From the NCBI GenBank assembly GCA_047967505.1, contig CM106538.1: 64,000 bases of DNA; one strand, 5' to 3'. The first letter of the stretch is position 1. Each line of letters starts with the position of its first letter. Positions 1 through 11,345 of this stretch are shown here, one piece after another. The position numbers were made by a program, and so were the translations under genes. Below the pieces are notes generated by a model. The model ran no database searches, was not told the origin of the DNA, and was given only the letters and a program-made list of their open reading frames with translations. Source of the DNA: Dipteris shenzhenensis. Its lineage: Eukaryota > Polypodiophyta > Polypodiopsida > Gleicheniales.

Positions 1-421
1 AACTAGATAGGGTGATGTGGTAGTTAGGTCGGTCTCAAAATAGGCCACTGACCACACGATAGAACCGTGGTGTAGAATAGAGCAACTAACCTATGGACCC
101 CGTTCGCCATCCGGGATCATCTGGGGCTCCAAACGAGCCCCACAACCTGAGAGTGGGTTGCCTCGGGAAATGCTTCATCTACCCTCAGTGCGGTTAGTCA
201 TGGATGCCTTCCTGCACTTGCATGTAGACTAGTTGGCAGTGTGCCAACTCTATCTGAAGCCGTCCAGCCATCAGGCCACACATGGCCCCCATCTAGTGTC
301 CAAACCAGGACCCACCGGATAACCGAGCTACTCAAATGCCTTCTCCTCATATGGGGGGCTTACAAGTAGAGTTAGCTGGTTCCCGCATAGTTACACGAGA
401 GTGGAGCATTGATATCTAACA
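1..421 (-). mobile_element. Copia family A, 3' LTR (partial at window edge)
   Basis: On the minus strand the segment begins TGTTAGATATCAATGC directly after a G-rich polypurine tract and the end of a copia RNase H, which is where a 3' LTR must lie. Its other end is beyond base 1, so length and target duplication cannot be read. No second copy of this LTR was found in the window; the 5' half of the element is missing. Confidence 0.7.
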
Positions 422-430
422 CCCCCCCTC
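422..430 (-). other. Polypurine tract of copia family A
   Basis: The minus strand reads GAGGGGGGG immediately before the TGTTAG start of the LTR. This is the usual position and composition of the plus-strand primer of an LTR retrotransposon. Confidence 0.65.
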
Positions 431-451
431 AATGTCCACCCGCAAGTGAAC

Positions 452-2315
452 TTACTTTTTCGGCCCAATGCCAAGTCCATGAAGATGCCTCTCCAACAAG
501 TCTCTTCCAAGTGCCTTCGTAAAGATGTCCGCAGCATTCTCTGTAGTCAGACGGTACACCAAGTCGACCTCTCCATCCATGATGAGCTCGCATACAAAGT
601 GATATTGAATCTCAATGTGTTTTGTGCGAGTGTGGAACATAGGTTTCTTTGCAATCGCCATGTAACTCTGATTGTCACATGATAACTGCGTAGGCTTGTT
701 CTGCATTGCACCCATGTCCCCTAAAATCCTCCTCAACCACAGTGCCTCACAAGAAGCAAAGCATGCTGATTTGTACTCAGCCTCAATAGAAGAAAGGAAA
801 ATTGTGGGTTGCTTCTTGCTGACCCATGACACAGCTCTAGATCCAAGTGAGAAACAGTAACCTATCACTGATCTCCTACTATCCACGTCTCCTACCCAAT
901 CCGAGTCATAGAATCTGGTCAAGATGTTGCCCTTGGTATAGGTGATGCCATAATCAAGTGTGCCTTTGATGTATTTCAGCACCTGCATACCTGCCCTCTA
1001 ATGGTTCTCCTGGGGCTTATTGGAAAACCTGCTTAGTACACCAGTCGCAAAGCTGATGTCTAACCGCGTGTTGCACAAGTAAATTAAGCTACCCACAAGA
1101 CTTCTATACTTCGCTTCGTCCACCAGTGGTGATGAGAGCTTCACATCAACCTCCATAGGGGTACCAACTGTCTTGCACTCAGCCATGCGAAATGCCTTCA
1201 GTATCTCTCTAGCATACTTCAGTTGTGAGATGAAGATCTGTTTTGGCTCTTGCCAAACTTCAATCCCCAACAAATAGAAATGCATGAGTTCGAGGTGTGT
1301 CATTTGAAACTCTCTTCCTAGCAAATGCTTTGTCTACAAGATCTTCTCTTCATGGTTCCCTGTTATGACAAGGTCATCCACGTAAAGGACCATGATCATA
1401 CACCTGCCTCCTCCTCTGTAGTTATACAAATTTGCATCAAATGGGCTCCTCCTGAACCCGTTTTGTAGAAAGTAGGCATCAATCCACGGGTACCGTGCTC
1501 GTGGGGCCTGTTTCAGCCTATAAAGTGCCTTCTTCAGTTTATAGACTTTACCTTCTGAACCGGGGATCACAAAACTTGGTGGTTGTTCCACGTATACCTC
1601 CTTGAGATCTCCATTCAGAAAGGTGGATTTTACATCCATCTGAAACATGGGCCAACTTTCTTGTGCTGCGATAGCCAAAACACTGCGAGTTGTGGTTAGT
1701 GGTTAGTCAAGCTGTGGGAGCAAAAGTATCCTGATAATCAAAACCATGTACCTGTGTGAATCCTTTTGCCACGAGCCTAGCCTTGTACTTATCCAACATG
1801 CCGTCGGACTTGTACTTGGTCTTGTACACCCACTTGGTTTCGATTACCTTGTGTTTTGGTGGTCGATCCACAAGGTCCCAAGTGTTGTTCTTCATTATGG
1901 AGCCATACTCCGACTGCATAGCCTCCATCCACCTATCATCACCCTGTGCCCCTTCAAGACACTTGGGTTCTTCAGCATGGATCACCTCTGTCATCAAAGC
2001 ATAGTTGACCAAGTGTTCCTGCACCCTTCTTTGCTCCTCTAATCTCTTGGACCGGCGGTGTTTGGATGGTTCCTCCTCAATGGCTGGAGGTTCTCTGCCA
2101 TCCAAAAGCTGCTTTACCCACTTTGGGAATGGTCGTTGCCATTGTGGTTCTATAGGCTCTTCTTCCTCTTCTTTATCTTGAACCCTCCCAAGCACCGTTG
2201 GGGGAGTTCAGTCTACTGTTGTTGGTTGTACTAGATGGATATGCTGGTCCTGGTTGTCTGGGAAGGAAGCATCCTCCTCCAATTGATGTGGGTGTTCTGA
2301 GAAGACCACATCATG
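452..2315 (-). pseudogene. Copia family A pol remnant (integrase tail, RT, RNase H)
   Basis: Reading on the minus strand from about 2315 to 452, the pieces occur in copia order: the integrase C-terminal tail with an SHDVVF motif (about 2290), the start of reverse transcriptase with YKARLVAKGF, the RT core with MDVKSTFLNG and the catalytic YVDD (about 1385), the connection domain, and RNase H with FYDSDWVGD, SSIEAEY, and the C-terminal ADIFTKALGRDLLERH. The frame breaks near 1690, 1330 and 990. Gag, protease and the integrase core are absent. The relic stops where a family B LTR begins at 2338. Family assignment is secure; the element is dead. Confidence 0.88.
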
Positions 2316-2337
2316 ACTTAAGGGTTATAGAGATGGT

Positions 2338-2688
2338 TGTCGAGATATCGAGCTGCACTCATGATATGCCAGGGTGACCATTGTGCATTTATGTCACCAA
2401 CTTGTTAGCTGCAGATGCGGTTGGTACAGCGCCCATGAATAATAGCTGGATGATAGCTATCCTTATGTACTCTAGTTTGTGGCTCAGTTATATGCCACCT
2501 TAGTTAGCTGAGTTTGGTTTGAGACCCACATATAGGGTTCTTCTATTTCTTTTTACTAGAGTTCTTTTGGCTTTCACAACTAAGAAGAGAAAAATTGTTT
2601 TCAGCCTCCACCTTTGTGTGTATTCCCCCATTGTGTATGTGAGAAAGCCACAAGTGAGACTCCTTCCTTCTCTTCCACTATCTTCACA
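2338..2688 (+). mobile_element. Copia family B, 5' LTR (copy 1)
   Basis: A 351-bp segment starts TG and ends CA, directly before a TGGTATCAGAGC primer-binding site. The same sequence recurs in part at 4375-4680 (minus) and in full at 54862-55218 (plus), which defines it as an LTR. It cuts into the family A element, so it inserted later. A convincing target-site duplication was not seen. Confidence 0.85.
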
Positions 2689-2700
2689 TGGTATCAGAGC
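2689..2700 (+). other. Primer-binding site, initiator-Met tRNA type
   Basis: TGGTATCAGAGC follows the LTR end without a gap. It is the standard primer site of plant copia elements. Confidence 0.85.
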
Positions 2701-3232
2701 GTGGTTCGTGGTAAGGAGCTCAAGAAAGCAAACCAAGTTTGTTGTATCCTGGTAAGAGGACCAGTGTTGCTTTCCTTTTTCAAGTTTGGGAGCAAATCTT
2801 TGCAAGTAGCACAGCCAGAAAGTGCAAGAGTGCATTGTCTCAGATTGAGACACCCTTCGCGGTGTGGCGAGAAGGCAGTATATGTTGCGGGAAATGGGGA
2901 AGCCCTGGGTGACTTTATTTTTCTGATTCGAGGCCATTTCGAGGCCCGTTTTGGAGGCAGAGGTTCTCTGCAAGCACTGAGAAAAAGGCCCTGTTTTTGC
3001 TGTGCGACCACTGTTCTATAGGTCGGTGAAAAGTTGCCATAGAAATTGCATCGTATGCCTGTGTGCAGAGATATTGGGAGTTACAGAATCATCCTTATTG
3101 CCTGTTGATGTAAAATCGTCACTAGGAAGTGACTGTGTGGTCAAATACCACTTTCGTCAGTTTTGCAGATTTGCCCCTGTGAGGCACAAGCTATGTTTTT
3201 TGTAGTGACAGAATATTTTGTAGTGTTCTATA
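2701..3232 (+). other. Untranslated leader of copia family B copy 1
   Basis: About 530 bases lie between the primer-binding site and the gag start codon. A closely similar stretch follows the third copy (55231-55713). Open frames here are not conserved between the copies and are not called as genes. Confidence 0.7.
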
Positions 3233-3995
3233 ATGGCGTTTGATTCTCTTTCACAAATTGTCAGTGAAAAGCTTGACAAGAACAACTTCCAAGCATGGAA
3301 GTTTAGAATGACGAATTTCCTTATGGGAAAAGGCTATTGGGAGTTCATTATAGGAAATGAAGAAGAACTAGTTCTTCCTAATGTTCCCAATCAACACGAA
3401 ATGCAGGCATTTAAAGGATGGCATGAGAGATCCAGAAAAGTTATGTACTGGCTATCTATCAGTATTTCAGATTCTATGATTGTGCATATTCAGGATGCAA
3501 GTATGCCAAAGGAGGCATGGGATACTTTGGCAAAAATGTATTACACAAATACGCAAGCCAGGAAAATGCAGCTCAAGCAAGAGTTGCACAATGTGTAGAG
3601 AGAAAATATGAGCATCAATGACTACCAAATGAAGGTGAAGAAAATTGCAGATGCACTTGCTTCCATTGGGTCACCAGTGGAAGATGATGATTTAGTTTCT
3701 ATGACCTTGAATGGTCTAGGAAAGGATTATGCACAGTTCCAGACATCCATTGCCGTCCGTGAAAAATTTCCTAATTTTGAGGAGTTGTTTGCTCTTCTGA
3801 TTTTTGAAGAGCAGAGAAATGGTGGTGCATTTTCTTCAGGAGGAACTTCAAAAGAAACTATCTTCTACTCAAATATTGGAAGACGTAGAGGCAGAGGTAG
3901 AGCAAGCTGATCTGGAGGCCATGGTAGAAATCAAAATATGTAGCAAACTCAAGAAAACCAGTCCTATGGAGGAGGACATGGTATTTCATAGATAG
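3233..3995 (+). pseudogene. Copia family B gag remnant
   Basis: The frame starts at ATG 3233. It has the copia gag N-terminus (KLDKNNFQAWKFRM) followed by a UBN2-type gag core (PKEAWDTLAKMY; SMTLNGLGKDYAQF). An in-frame TAG at 3596-3598 interrupts it, after which the same frame continues to about 3910 and ends in an Arg/Gly-rich stretch. No zinc knuckle, protease or pol follows, so the element is cut off near 4000. The start is shared with copy 3 near 55714. Confidence 0.85.
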
Positions 3996-4374
3996 TAGAG
4001 ACATGTGGCACAATCAGGGTCACTAGAAGGGGATATCCAGCTTTGTTTGGTTTGTCATTCAAAAAATTGAGACACCCTAAAAAATTTAGGGTCTTTGAAA
4101 TGAGTACTATGGCCATGCAATGTCAATAAAGCTCGACAACAATTAAATTTAAAAATTCCTATGTTTTTTTGAGACTATTTCCATATAGAAAGTTCTATTC
4201 CATTTGAAAAATTAAAAAGTAAGGCCATTTTTTAACATATTACTTTTATAGTCCTAGATCAAACAAGTATCCAAGGTCATTGTTTGCTTGGGTGTAGCCA
4301 TTTTTAGTGAAGTTCAGGGACTTTTCTATATATAGGTATTCTATACATACATGCAACCAAGTAATCATTCAAAA
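3996..4374. other. AT-rich spacer, no gene seen
   Basis: An AT-rich stretch with no frame or family similarity that I can support. It separates two pieces of copia family B that point in opposite directions. Confidence 0.5.
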
Positions 4375-4680
4375 AGTACACAATGGGGGAATACACACAA
4401 ATGTGGAGGCTGAAAACAGTTTTCCTCTTCTTAGTTGTGAAAGCCAAAAGATCTGTCTTAGTACAAAAGGAATAGGTGAACCCTATATGTGGGTCTCAAA
4501 CCAAACTAGCTAACTAAGGTGCCATACTAACTGAGCCACTAATTAGAGTACATAAGGATAGTTGTCATCCAGCTATTATTCATGGGTGGTGTACCAACCG
4601 CATTTGCAGCTAACAAGTTGGTGACATAAATGCACAACAGTCACCCTGGCATATCACGAGTGGAGCTCAATATCTCAACA
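4375..4680 (-). mobile_element. Copia family B, truncated 3' LTR (copy 2, minus)
   Basis: On the minus strand it begins TGTTGAGATATTGAGCTCC and matches the 2338-2688 LTR for about 300 bases. It loses the last ~50 bases where the spacer starts. A purine tract and a copia RNase H lie on the expected side. Confidence 0.8.
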
Positions 4681-4961
4681 CTCCCCCTCGAGCTCAATCC
4701 CAATTCATGCACATTAAGTAGGTCTCTGAACTTGTGTAGCTTCTCTGTGCCCAATGCCTTCGTGAATATGTCAGCTACCTGATCCTCTGTGCTGACATAA
4801 ACTAGATCAATAAGACCTAGTAAAACCTTCTCCCGCACAATGTAGTGATAATGCACCTCAATGTGCGTTGTTCTAGCATGATAGACTGGGTTATTTGCCA
4901 AGTGTATACTGCTCATGTTGTCACAATTTTGATGCCATTTTGGGGCTACAATGTGATGCAT
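4681..4961 (-). pseudogene. Copia family B RNase H remnant with polypurine tract
   Basis: The minus strand encodes the C-terminal part of a copia RNase H (HLANNPVYHARTTHIEVHYH; DQVADIFTKALGTEKLHK) and then runs through the purine tract GAGGGGGAG at about 4682-4690 into the LTR. Upstream sequence, which should hold the rest of pol, is lost. It is a 3' end only, in inverted orientation to copy 1. Confidence 0.82.
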
Positions 4962-5034
4962 TCTTTGGTGAATATTTGAATTTTGTGTGGACCCGAACTC
5001 TCATTTGGAAATTTTCCTGACGTCATGAAGGCAC

Positions 5035-5640
5035 ACTGGTGTAATAATGAGACACAATCTATTTGAACACCACATAGCTCAACACACGGCATCTCTGCAC
5101 TGCTTCACACACCACAATCTTCGGCCTATGCCACTTGATCACTTATAATCACGTCGCCTTTTTCCATAGCTTTGCCACCTGTCATGAGGCACCGCACCCA
5201 TGCATATGATTAAAATTGAAGGTTGGCTTGGAGAGACCACCAGTCTGGTTCTTGGCATAATAATTAGATGCAATCTATCATTCTAAACACCACCGCAACA
5301 TAGTCTCTAGTTTGACCACCTATCATTGTATAACCTTTTGTCGCATCTTGCCTGCAGCCCATGCAAATCATAGGTTGGATTGGAGAGACCACCGTGCTAG
5401 TTTTTAGCCAAATAAATGAGACACAATCTATCATTCTGGGCATCACCTCAGTGGAGTCTTTGGCCTGACGACTTGTTATCACCCAGAATTCAAGGTGTTT
5501 TGGAGAGACCACCACACTGATTCTTGGAGTTATAGCTCCATTACCTATTTTTACGTATTACAGGAGGAGGTCTATGATGACCAGCACACTAGCAAACAAA
5601 AGGAGATCTATGAAATCCATCGCTCTGGTTCTTTGAGTTA
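5035..5640. repeat. Degenerate tandem repeat, units about 120-215 bp
   Basis: The motif GAGACACAATCTATC recurs near 5049, 5265 and 5418, and GGAGAGACCACC near 5230, 5382 and 5502, in the same order. The units have diverged and vary in length. Open frames here are by-products of the repeat. Confidence 0.65.
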
Positions 5641-5684
5641 TATATTTGTGTACCAATAAAATGTATTCTATTGTGTAACCAAGC

Positions 5685-5849
5685 AAAATGCAATTGATGA
5701 TATGGCCTTTAGGGGTCCCCTTTAGGGGCAAGGCCATATCGACATGCCATTTCTGTCCAGTGGCATCTTGGATATTGTATAATGCACGTCGATATGGCCC
5801 TTGCCCTTAGAGGGGACCCCTCAACAGCCATATCTTCAATTGCATTTTA
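5685..5849. repeat. Fold-back element, ~60-bp inverted arms
   Basis: The left arm (5685-5743) and the right arm (5788-5849) are near-perfect reverse complements, from AAAATGCAATTGA at the outer end to GGCCATATCGAC at the inner end. The loop of 44 bases holds a second small inverted pair (TGCCA/TGGCA). This is a MITE-like or hairpin-RNA-like structure. No flanking target duplication was recognised. Confidence 0.8.
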
Positions 5850-6453
5850 TGAAAGTTTAATTGTATTTTTCTAGATGTATTTGCATGCAACCACAACACT
5901 GGGGTCGTTGGAGTCATTTTAGGGCTATTTTGGTCATAAACCAAAAAAATTATAGTCCTTCTTTCTTGGTATTTTAGTACTAATTGTAGTAGATGTAAAT
6001 GAAGGCAAAAGTACAATATATTGAGTGAAAATTGAGCAAAAGAGATTACAATACATGTACATCTACGTCCAATAAGAGGTTATATAAAAATTACCAACTT
6101 ATACTAAGCAAAAATTGCAGAAGATCTTACATTTATAAAAACTCGGCAATTGCTAAGAGCCTTAAAGGCCAAAAGATTACAGCAAGTAGAGGCCATAACC
6201 ATTCAAATATAAAAGTTAACAACAGTGCATACTGAGAGCCTCAAATTGGACAAAAAGAGATTACATTAATGCCTTAGAGACCAAAACATTACATTTGGTG
6301 AGCGAAAAGATCATTGAGAGCCTTAGAGGGTGGGAGTACTCTACTCTGAAAATATTGAGGCCTTCATCGACATCTAGGGTGGAACCCATATAGCACAGCC
6401 ATAAAGAGGCCCTCTGTGAGCATGTCATCTAAGGTGGTGACATGTAGATGTGT
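5850..6453. other. Non-coding stretch, nothing recognised
   Basis: AT-rich sequence in which short phrases such as GAGATTACA and GAGCCTTAGAG recur, suggesting an old degenerate repeat. No gene is supported. Confidence 0.45.
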
Positions 6454-6838
6454 AAAATGCTTTAATGGAAGTGCCCAAAGTGCCAGGATATGATGGTCCT
6501 TCCTGGGCACTCACCCTATAGTTGAACACACTTTTTGGCACTTTTGGGCCCTCAATTTAGGATTTCATTCAAATAGAGATCAGCTGCCCTAAGGTGACCC
6601 TGACCTAGTCCTTCTGACCCCAAAAGTTTTTCCAAATTTGACATCTAAATTGTAGTATGAGTGCCTAGGTGGGACCCCCCAAATCCTGGCACTTTGGGCA
6701 CTTCCATTAAGCATTTTGAAACGCTTAGTGGAAGTGCCCAAAGTGCCAAGATTTGGGGGATCTTGCATGGGCACTCATCCTATAGTTGGAGACAAACTTT
6801 TTGGAACTTTTGGGCCCTCAATTTAGGATTTCATTCAA
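6454..6838. repeat. Composite inverted plus direct repeat
   Basis: A unit containing GGAAGTGCCCAAAGTGCCA occurs three times: forward from 6454, reversed ending at 6717, and forward again from 6718. The first two face each other as a hairpin with arms of at least 60 bp (weakly up to ~110 bp). The third is a direct copy of the first down to TTTAGGATTTCATTCAA. This fits a fold-back transposon with a partial duplication. Confidence 0.75.
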
Positions 6839-7159
6839 GCACTATGGGAATGAAGAGTCTTTGCTAGTGCTAGCATTTCTATTCCAAGTGAGTGCAACAC
6901 AATCACTTTATATGAGAAGGTAGATAACATTGGGATCACAAAGCATTGAGGGGGGGTGGTAGTAGGCATGCTAAAGATGAGTGGGTGACCAGCAAATGAG
7001 TAGATGAGTGATGAGAGTTTGAGAAGGGAGCATGGAGCAAAGTAGCGTAGGGGCAAAAAAGAGCTAAGGAGGGGTGTGGAGAAAAGTAGTAGAGCATGTG
7101 GAGCAAAGTAGCAGAGCATGGGCGGATCAAAGCAATGTAGTAAAATGCCAAATGCCATG
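6839..7159. other. Purine-rich spacer with short repeats
   Basis: GGAGCAAAGTAGC and GAGCATG recur several times between 7020 and 7140. No gene is supported on either strand. Confidence 0.45.
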
Positions 7160-8210
7160 GTATCTTATATATATTATAAAGTTTGAGCCACCGTGGTGGC
7201 TGGAGCTCGGGGTTCCATCCACATTAATTACAAGCCACCGCGGTGGAATCTTAGGCACCACCCCAGACGGTCTGGTAATCATGAAGAAGATGCCATGTGG
7301 TGCCACTCCGGTGGCTAGTAATTAATTGCCGGCCCGATGGAATCTTAGCCATGACAGACTGGTTGATGAGAGCCACCACCACCCGGCAATGTTTCCCACA
7401 AAGGTAAATCATGAAGCTCTAATCACTCATTACCATGCATTCTAATTCTCTACTGAGCATGCGAGCCTAGTGACTGGTAATTTTTACTACACTCATAGTG
7501 ATCATGCATGCTTAAGCCTAGTGGTGGGTGAGTGGTGATTGGTAATTTGAACTGCCAACCCGATGGAATCATAGCCACAATAGACGTGGCTATAATCACT
7601 CATTACCATGCACTCTAGTACTCTATTGAGCATGTGAGCCCAGTGATTGGTAATTATTACTACACTCGTAGTGAGCTCGTAGTGATCATGCATGCTTAAA
7701 CTCGGTGGTGGGTGGTGAGTGGTGGCACGCTACAATCGTAGCCACAACAGATGTGGCTAATGTGATAGCCACCACCGTTGGGCAGTAATTCCCACAAAAG
7801 TAAATCATGAAGCCTAATCACCTCTAATCACTCATTACCATGCACTCTAGTACTCTCTGGAGCATGTAAGCCTAGTGACTAGTAATTTACTACACTCGTA
7901 GTAATCATGCATGCAAGCCCATTGGTGGTAACTAGAAGCTGAGTAATTGTAGGCCACTACAATGGTCGGTAATTAACTGCCAGCCACTGCGTTGGTTGGT
8001 AATTAACTGCCAGCCCAGTGGGTCTTAGCCGCCACCATAGACGTGGATGGGAATCTTAGATGCCACCACCTCTAATCATTCATTACCATGCAAGTCAGTA
8101 TTGTCTCCTTGAATGAATCAAAATTCGAGCAAACCATCATGGTGGCTCTCACCTTAATAGTAGTCGGGGGCTACAACCACAATGGTGGCTCTCACCTTGA
8201 TAGTGTAGTC
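7160..8210. repeat. Cluster of diverged ~170-235-bp tandem repeats
   Basis: CACTCATTACCATGCA followed by GAGCATG and by CTACACTC(G/A)TAGT(G/A)ATCATGCATGC recurs starting near 7425, 7595 and 7829. Short GC-rich palindromes of the type GCCACCGCGGTGG are interspersed. The region is a decayed satellite without coding potential. Confidence 0.65.
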
Positions 8211-8221
8211 GGGCTACAAAC

Positions 8222-8470
8222 TGCTATTCCATTCCCTTAATCATTTTGTCCTCTGTTCCTCTCGACCGTTTCATTCTCCCTTGCAATCTCAAGCCTCCAC
8301 TATTCCATTTCCTTCACTGCTTCATCTTCTATCCCTCTCGACCATTTCTTTCTCCCTTGCAATCGAGCTACAAACTCAAGCCTCCACTATTCCTTTTCCT
8401 TCACTATTTCATCTTCTATCCTGCTTGACCATTTCTATCTCCCTTAAACTCTTCCTGCAACTTCTATCCC
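8222..8470. repeat. Pyrimidine-rich tandem duplication, ~115-bp unit
   Basis: The block AAGCCTCCACTATTCC ... TTCATCTTCTATCC ... GACCATTTCTTTCTCCC occurs twice in tandem, with a partial third copy upstream. The CT-rich strand could be the leader of the relic that follows; this is a guess. Confidence 0.55.
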
Positions 8471-8546
8471 CTCTCGTAATGGACCTTGCATAGTCTGGGA
8501 GCAATCTTTCCTCCCCCTCTATAGCACAGTGCGAGAGCCCCTCCTC

Positions 8547-10475
8547 CCCTGATCTTGAAATCGTGACATATAGGAGCTCCTCTCTTGCTCTTCAAAAGCC
8601 CAATTTGGATGCTCTCCAAAACTTCACCAAGTTGGTACAAGAGGTGAACGTGAAGGAAGGGCAACTAGTATGTCAAGGTCGAAAGATTACCATAAATGAA
8701 AGTGTGATTGAAAATGCTCTAGGAATTTCTAGAGGCAGTTTGCAAGCACACTTTTTCAAGAAGCAGTGGAAGAGGCATGATATTTTAGATGTATAATGCA
8801 ATGATTAAATTAGTAAAGATGGTGGAGTCAAGATTTTAAGCTTGCCAACAGACCTTCAAGATGTGCTGAAGAAGACCATCCACTTCTTTCTTGATACGAG
8901 AGGAACCTGCAAATTCTGGCAGGTTCAAGCAGCAGTAGAGCAACTGAAAGGACGTGATGTATCTTTCTCTAGGGCGATCTCCAAGAGTGTGTTAACCAAC
9001 TTGAAGAATCACATGGATGGAAAATCCCAATTGTCATATCAATCCGCTGGAGTTGCAATGCACCTAATGGCATGGAGGCAGTTTGCAAGCACACTTTTTT
9101 GAGAAATAGTGGAAGAGACAGGATATTCTAGATGTATACCCCAATGCTCAAATTAGTAAAGATGGTGGAGTCAAGATTTTGAGCTTGCCAATGCACCTCC
9201 AAGATGTGCTGAAGAAGACCATTCACTTCTTTCTTGATATGAGAGGAACCTACAAGTTCTAGTAGGTTCAAGCAACTATAGAGAAACTGAAAGGACGTGA
9301 TGTATCTTTCTCAAGGGTGATCTCCAAGAGCATGTTAATCAACCTAAAGAATTGCATGGATGGCAATACCAATTGTCATCTCAATTAGCTGGAGTTGCAA
9401 TGCACCTGATGGCATCTACCCTCAAAGGGATTTTTGAGCAATATGATAAGTAGATGTCTTAGAAGGTGACTTTTCTACAAGAGAAAGCCACCAATGCAAC
9501 AAAGGCATCGCAACTTGAGAAAATTCTCAAGGAAGGTGTAAAAGCCAAGGTAGAGGAGGCACAAGTGAGGGCCTTACTAGCACAAGAGCAAGTTGAGGCC
9601 ACAACAAAATTGATCGACATGGAAAGGCATAGAAGAGAAGAAGCAGAGAAGTGCATGAAGAAGCTTTGAGATAGGCTCGAAGAAGTGAGAAATGATGGGG
9701 ATATGGCAGACAAGGAGTTAGAAAAGATGTGAAAGGATCTTGAAGATTAGAGAGCTAAAAAGGAGGGTCTTTACAAATAGCTCTACAACATGAAGAACAC
9801 ATTGAAGATTGAAAAAGACCAGATGATGAAGGAGTTGAAAAGGGAGAATGCAGAAGCCAAAAACGTGATACATGATTTGTGAGAGAGCTTCAAGGCTAGG
9901 AAGGATGGCGCACAGATCATCTGAGGTAGAGAAGACAACGAGGAAACTCCCCAGGCTAGGAAGGACATAGAGAGCAGCCACGGTGGAGCAAGTTCTAGCC
10001 ACCACGGTGGAGCAATTTGCACAGTAGCCATGTTGAGGGTTGTTTTCTCAAAACACAGTTGGAAGTCCAAAGAGTAAGCTATAAGACCCTACAAGAAGAT
10101 CATGATAGATGTGTGCACGAGATTGTCGTGGCTTTTAATAGTTATGAAAAGCAGCCTATCGTCTTGAGAGATTTCCAAGCTAGAGTGGAAGTCTTGGAAA
10201 CAACCCACCATAAAGATGTTTTTCAGCAATTTACGTAGCTTCAACAAATGCTAAGGGATTCAAATGAAGCTATTGCATAGAGTGAGGAAAAAGTGGAGGA
10301 GATGAAGGAGAACATCTGTAGCCTTAGGATGAGGGAGGATGGAATCAAGAATCAACTTCATCATGTACAAAGCAAGACTGTGATATTGACAGCCACAATA
10401 GTGCAATCGGATGCCTATCCTGCTATGCAGCATGGGTTCGAAGTGCATGGTGTGCCATACCCCCACCATAGATAA
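8547..10475 (+). pseudogene. Decayed transposon-type gene with long coiled coil
   Basis: Plus-strand pieces at 8563-8796, 8842-9102, 9466-9669, 10017-10238 and 10293-10475 read like one broken protein. The N-terminal part (VKEGQLVCQGRKITINESVI, then ENALGIS) resembles the start of the 'putative plant transposon protein' domain common in plant repeats. That match is from memory and uncertain. The C-terminal half is rich in Glu, Lys and Gln with heptad-like spacing, so a coiled coil is likely. In-frame stops occur throughout, and an internal ~340-bp tandem duplication (8735-9416) includes part of the coding sequence. Not functional. Confidence 0.5.
8735..9416 (+). repeat. Tandem duplication (~340 bp x2) within the relic
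   Basis: The block from GGCAGTTTGCAAGCACACTT to ATGCACCTAATGGCAT is repeated head to tail (about 8735-9074 and 9075-9416). The second copy has acquired in-frame stops. Confidence 0.8.
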
Positions 10476-11060
10476 CTGTTGTATTTGATGGCCCACGTGC
10501 TACCACCCTATGCATATTTTTTGCTTTGGAGTGTTTGTGCATACAAAATCTAGCTGTAGAGAATGCCATTTTCCATTGCCCAGGTCATGGATAGATCAAA
10601 TGTGCTTGCCTGCTACAACTATCTACGACGAGAAAGTAGATCCTATAGCTCAATTTGCCATTTGGACAAAAGATATTAAAGACAAGGAGCTCAAATTGGA
10701 GCTTGACTATGAGGAAAAGGAGCCTAAAGGGAGGAATAGCCCCCTTTAAGAAAGAAGTAAGAGAGGCCAAGCCTGCAACCAGGAACCTCAAATCAAGGAA
10801 AGAGGAAGCGGCATGAAGGGAGGGGACGGCCCCTACACAAAGGAACCAACCCCATTCTGGAAAGGAGCAAGGAGGGTTGAGCCTACAATCAGGGAGCTCA
10901 ACAAGGAGTCCTTGAGATGTAATCTAAAGTAAAGGAGTCTTTGAGATTGTAATTTATGTAATGTATGTGTAATATATTAAATTGTTAATCTTCTCTAGAG
11001 TTTACTTGGGCAAGGTTTTCTCATCTATGTGACTAGGTAGTGTCCTTTGATCCACGCCGT
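10476..11060 (+). other. Tail of the relic and its 3' flank
   Basis: A short open frame at about 10510-10749 is rich in Lys and Glu near its end and could be the relic's last exon. AT-rich sequence around 10930-10985, with ATGTATGTGTAATATATTAAA, could be a polyadenylation region. Neither point is firm. Confidence 0.3.
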
Positions 11061-11069
11061 GGTGATAAT

Positions 11070-11345
11070 AATGAGACGAAAGATTTCAATTTGTCAAGTA
11101 ATGTGAGATGAAAGATTTTGATTAGGTCACTAATGTGAGACTGAAAGATTTTGATTAGATCACTAATGTGAGACTGAAAGATTTCGATCAGTGAACTAAT
11201 GTGAGATGAAATCTCGATTAGACAACTAATGTGAGCTAAAAGACTTCGATTAGACAACTAACATGAGACTGAAGAATGAGAAGGTTGGGCTCAATGAACT
11301 CAAAGATTTCAATTACCGAACTAACATGAGAGTGAAGATTGAGAA
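11070..11345. repeat. ~38-40-bp minisatellite, about 6-7 copies
   Basis: Copies of a unit like AATGTGAGACTGAAAGATTT followed by TGATTAGATCACT run head to tail with small changes. The open frame read through it on the minus strand reflects the repeat only. Confidence 0.75.

Noticed and set aside
7170-7250. GCCACCGCGGTGG and GGAGCTCG phrases resembling a cloning-vector polylinker
   Set aside because: The surrounding bases do not match a polylinker, and the same palindrome type recurs in diverged form through 8200, so it belongs to the local repeat.
11033-11257. 74-codon minus-strand frame with Ile/Ser/His-rich repeats
   Set aside because: It is a read-through of the ~38-bp minisatellite; units vary in length and would break the frame.
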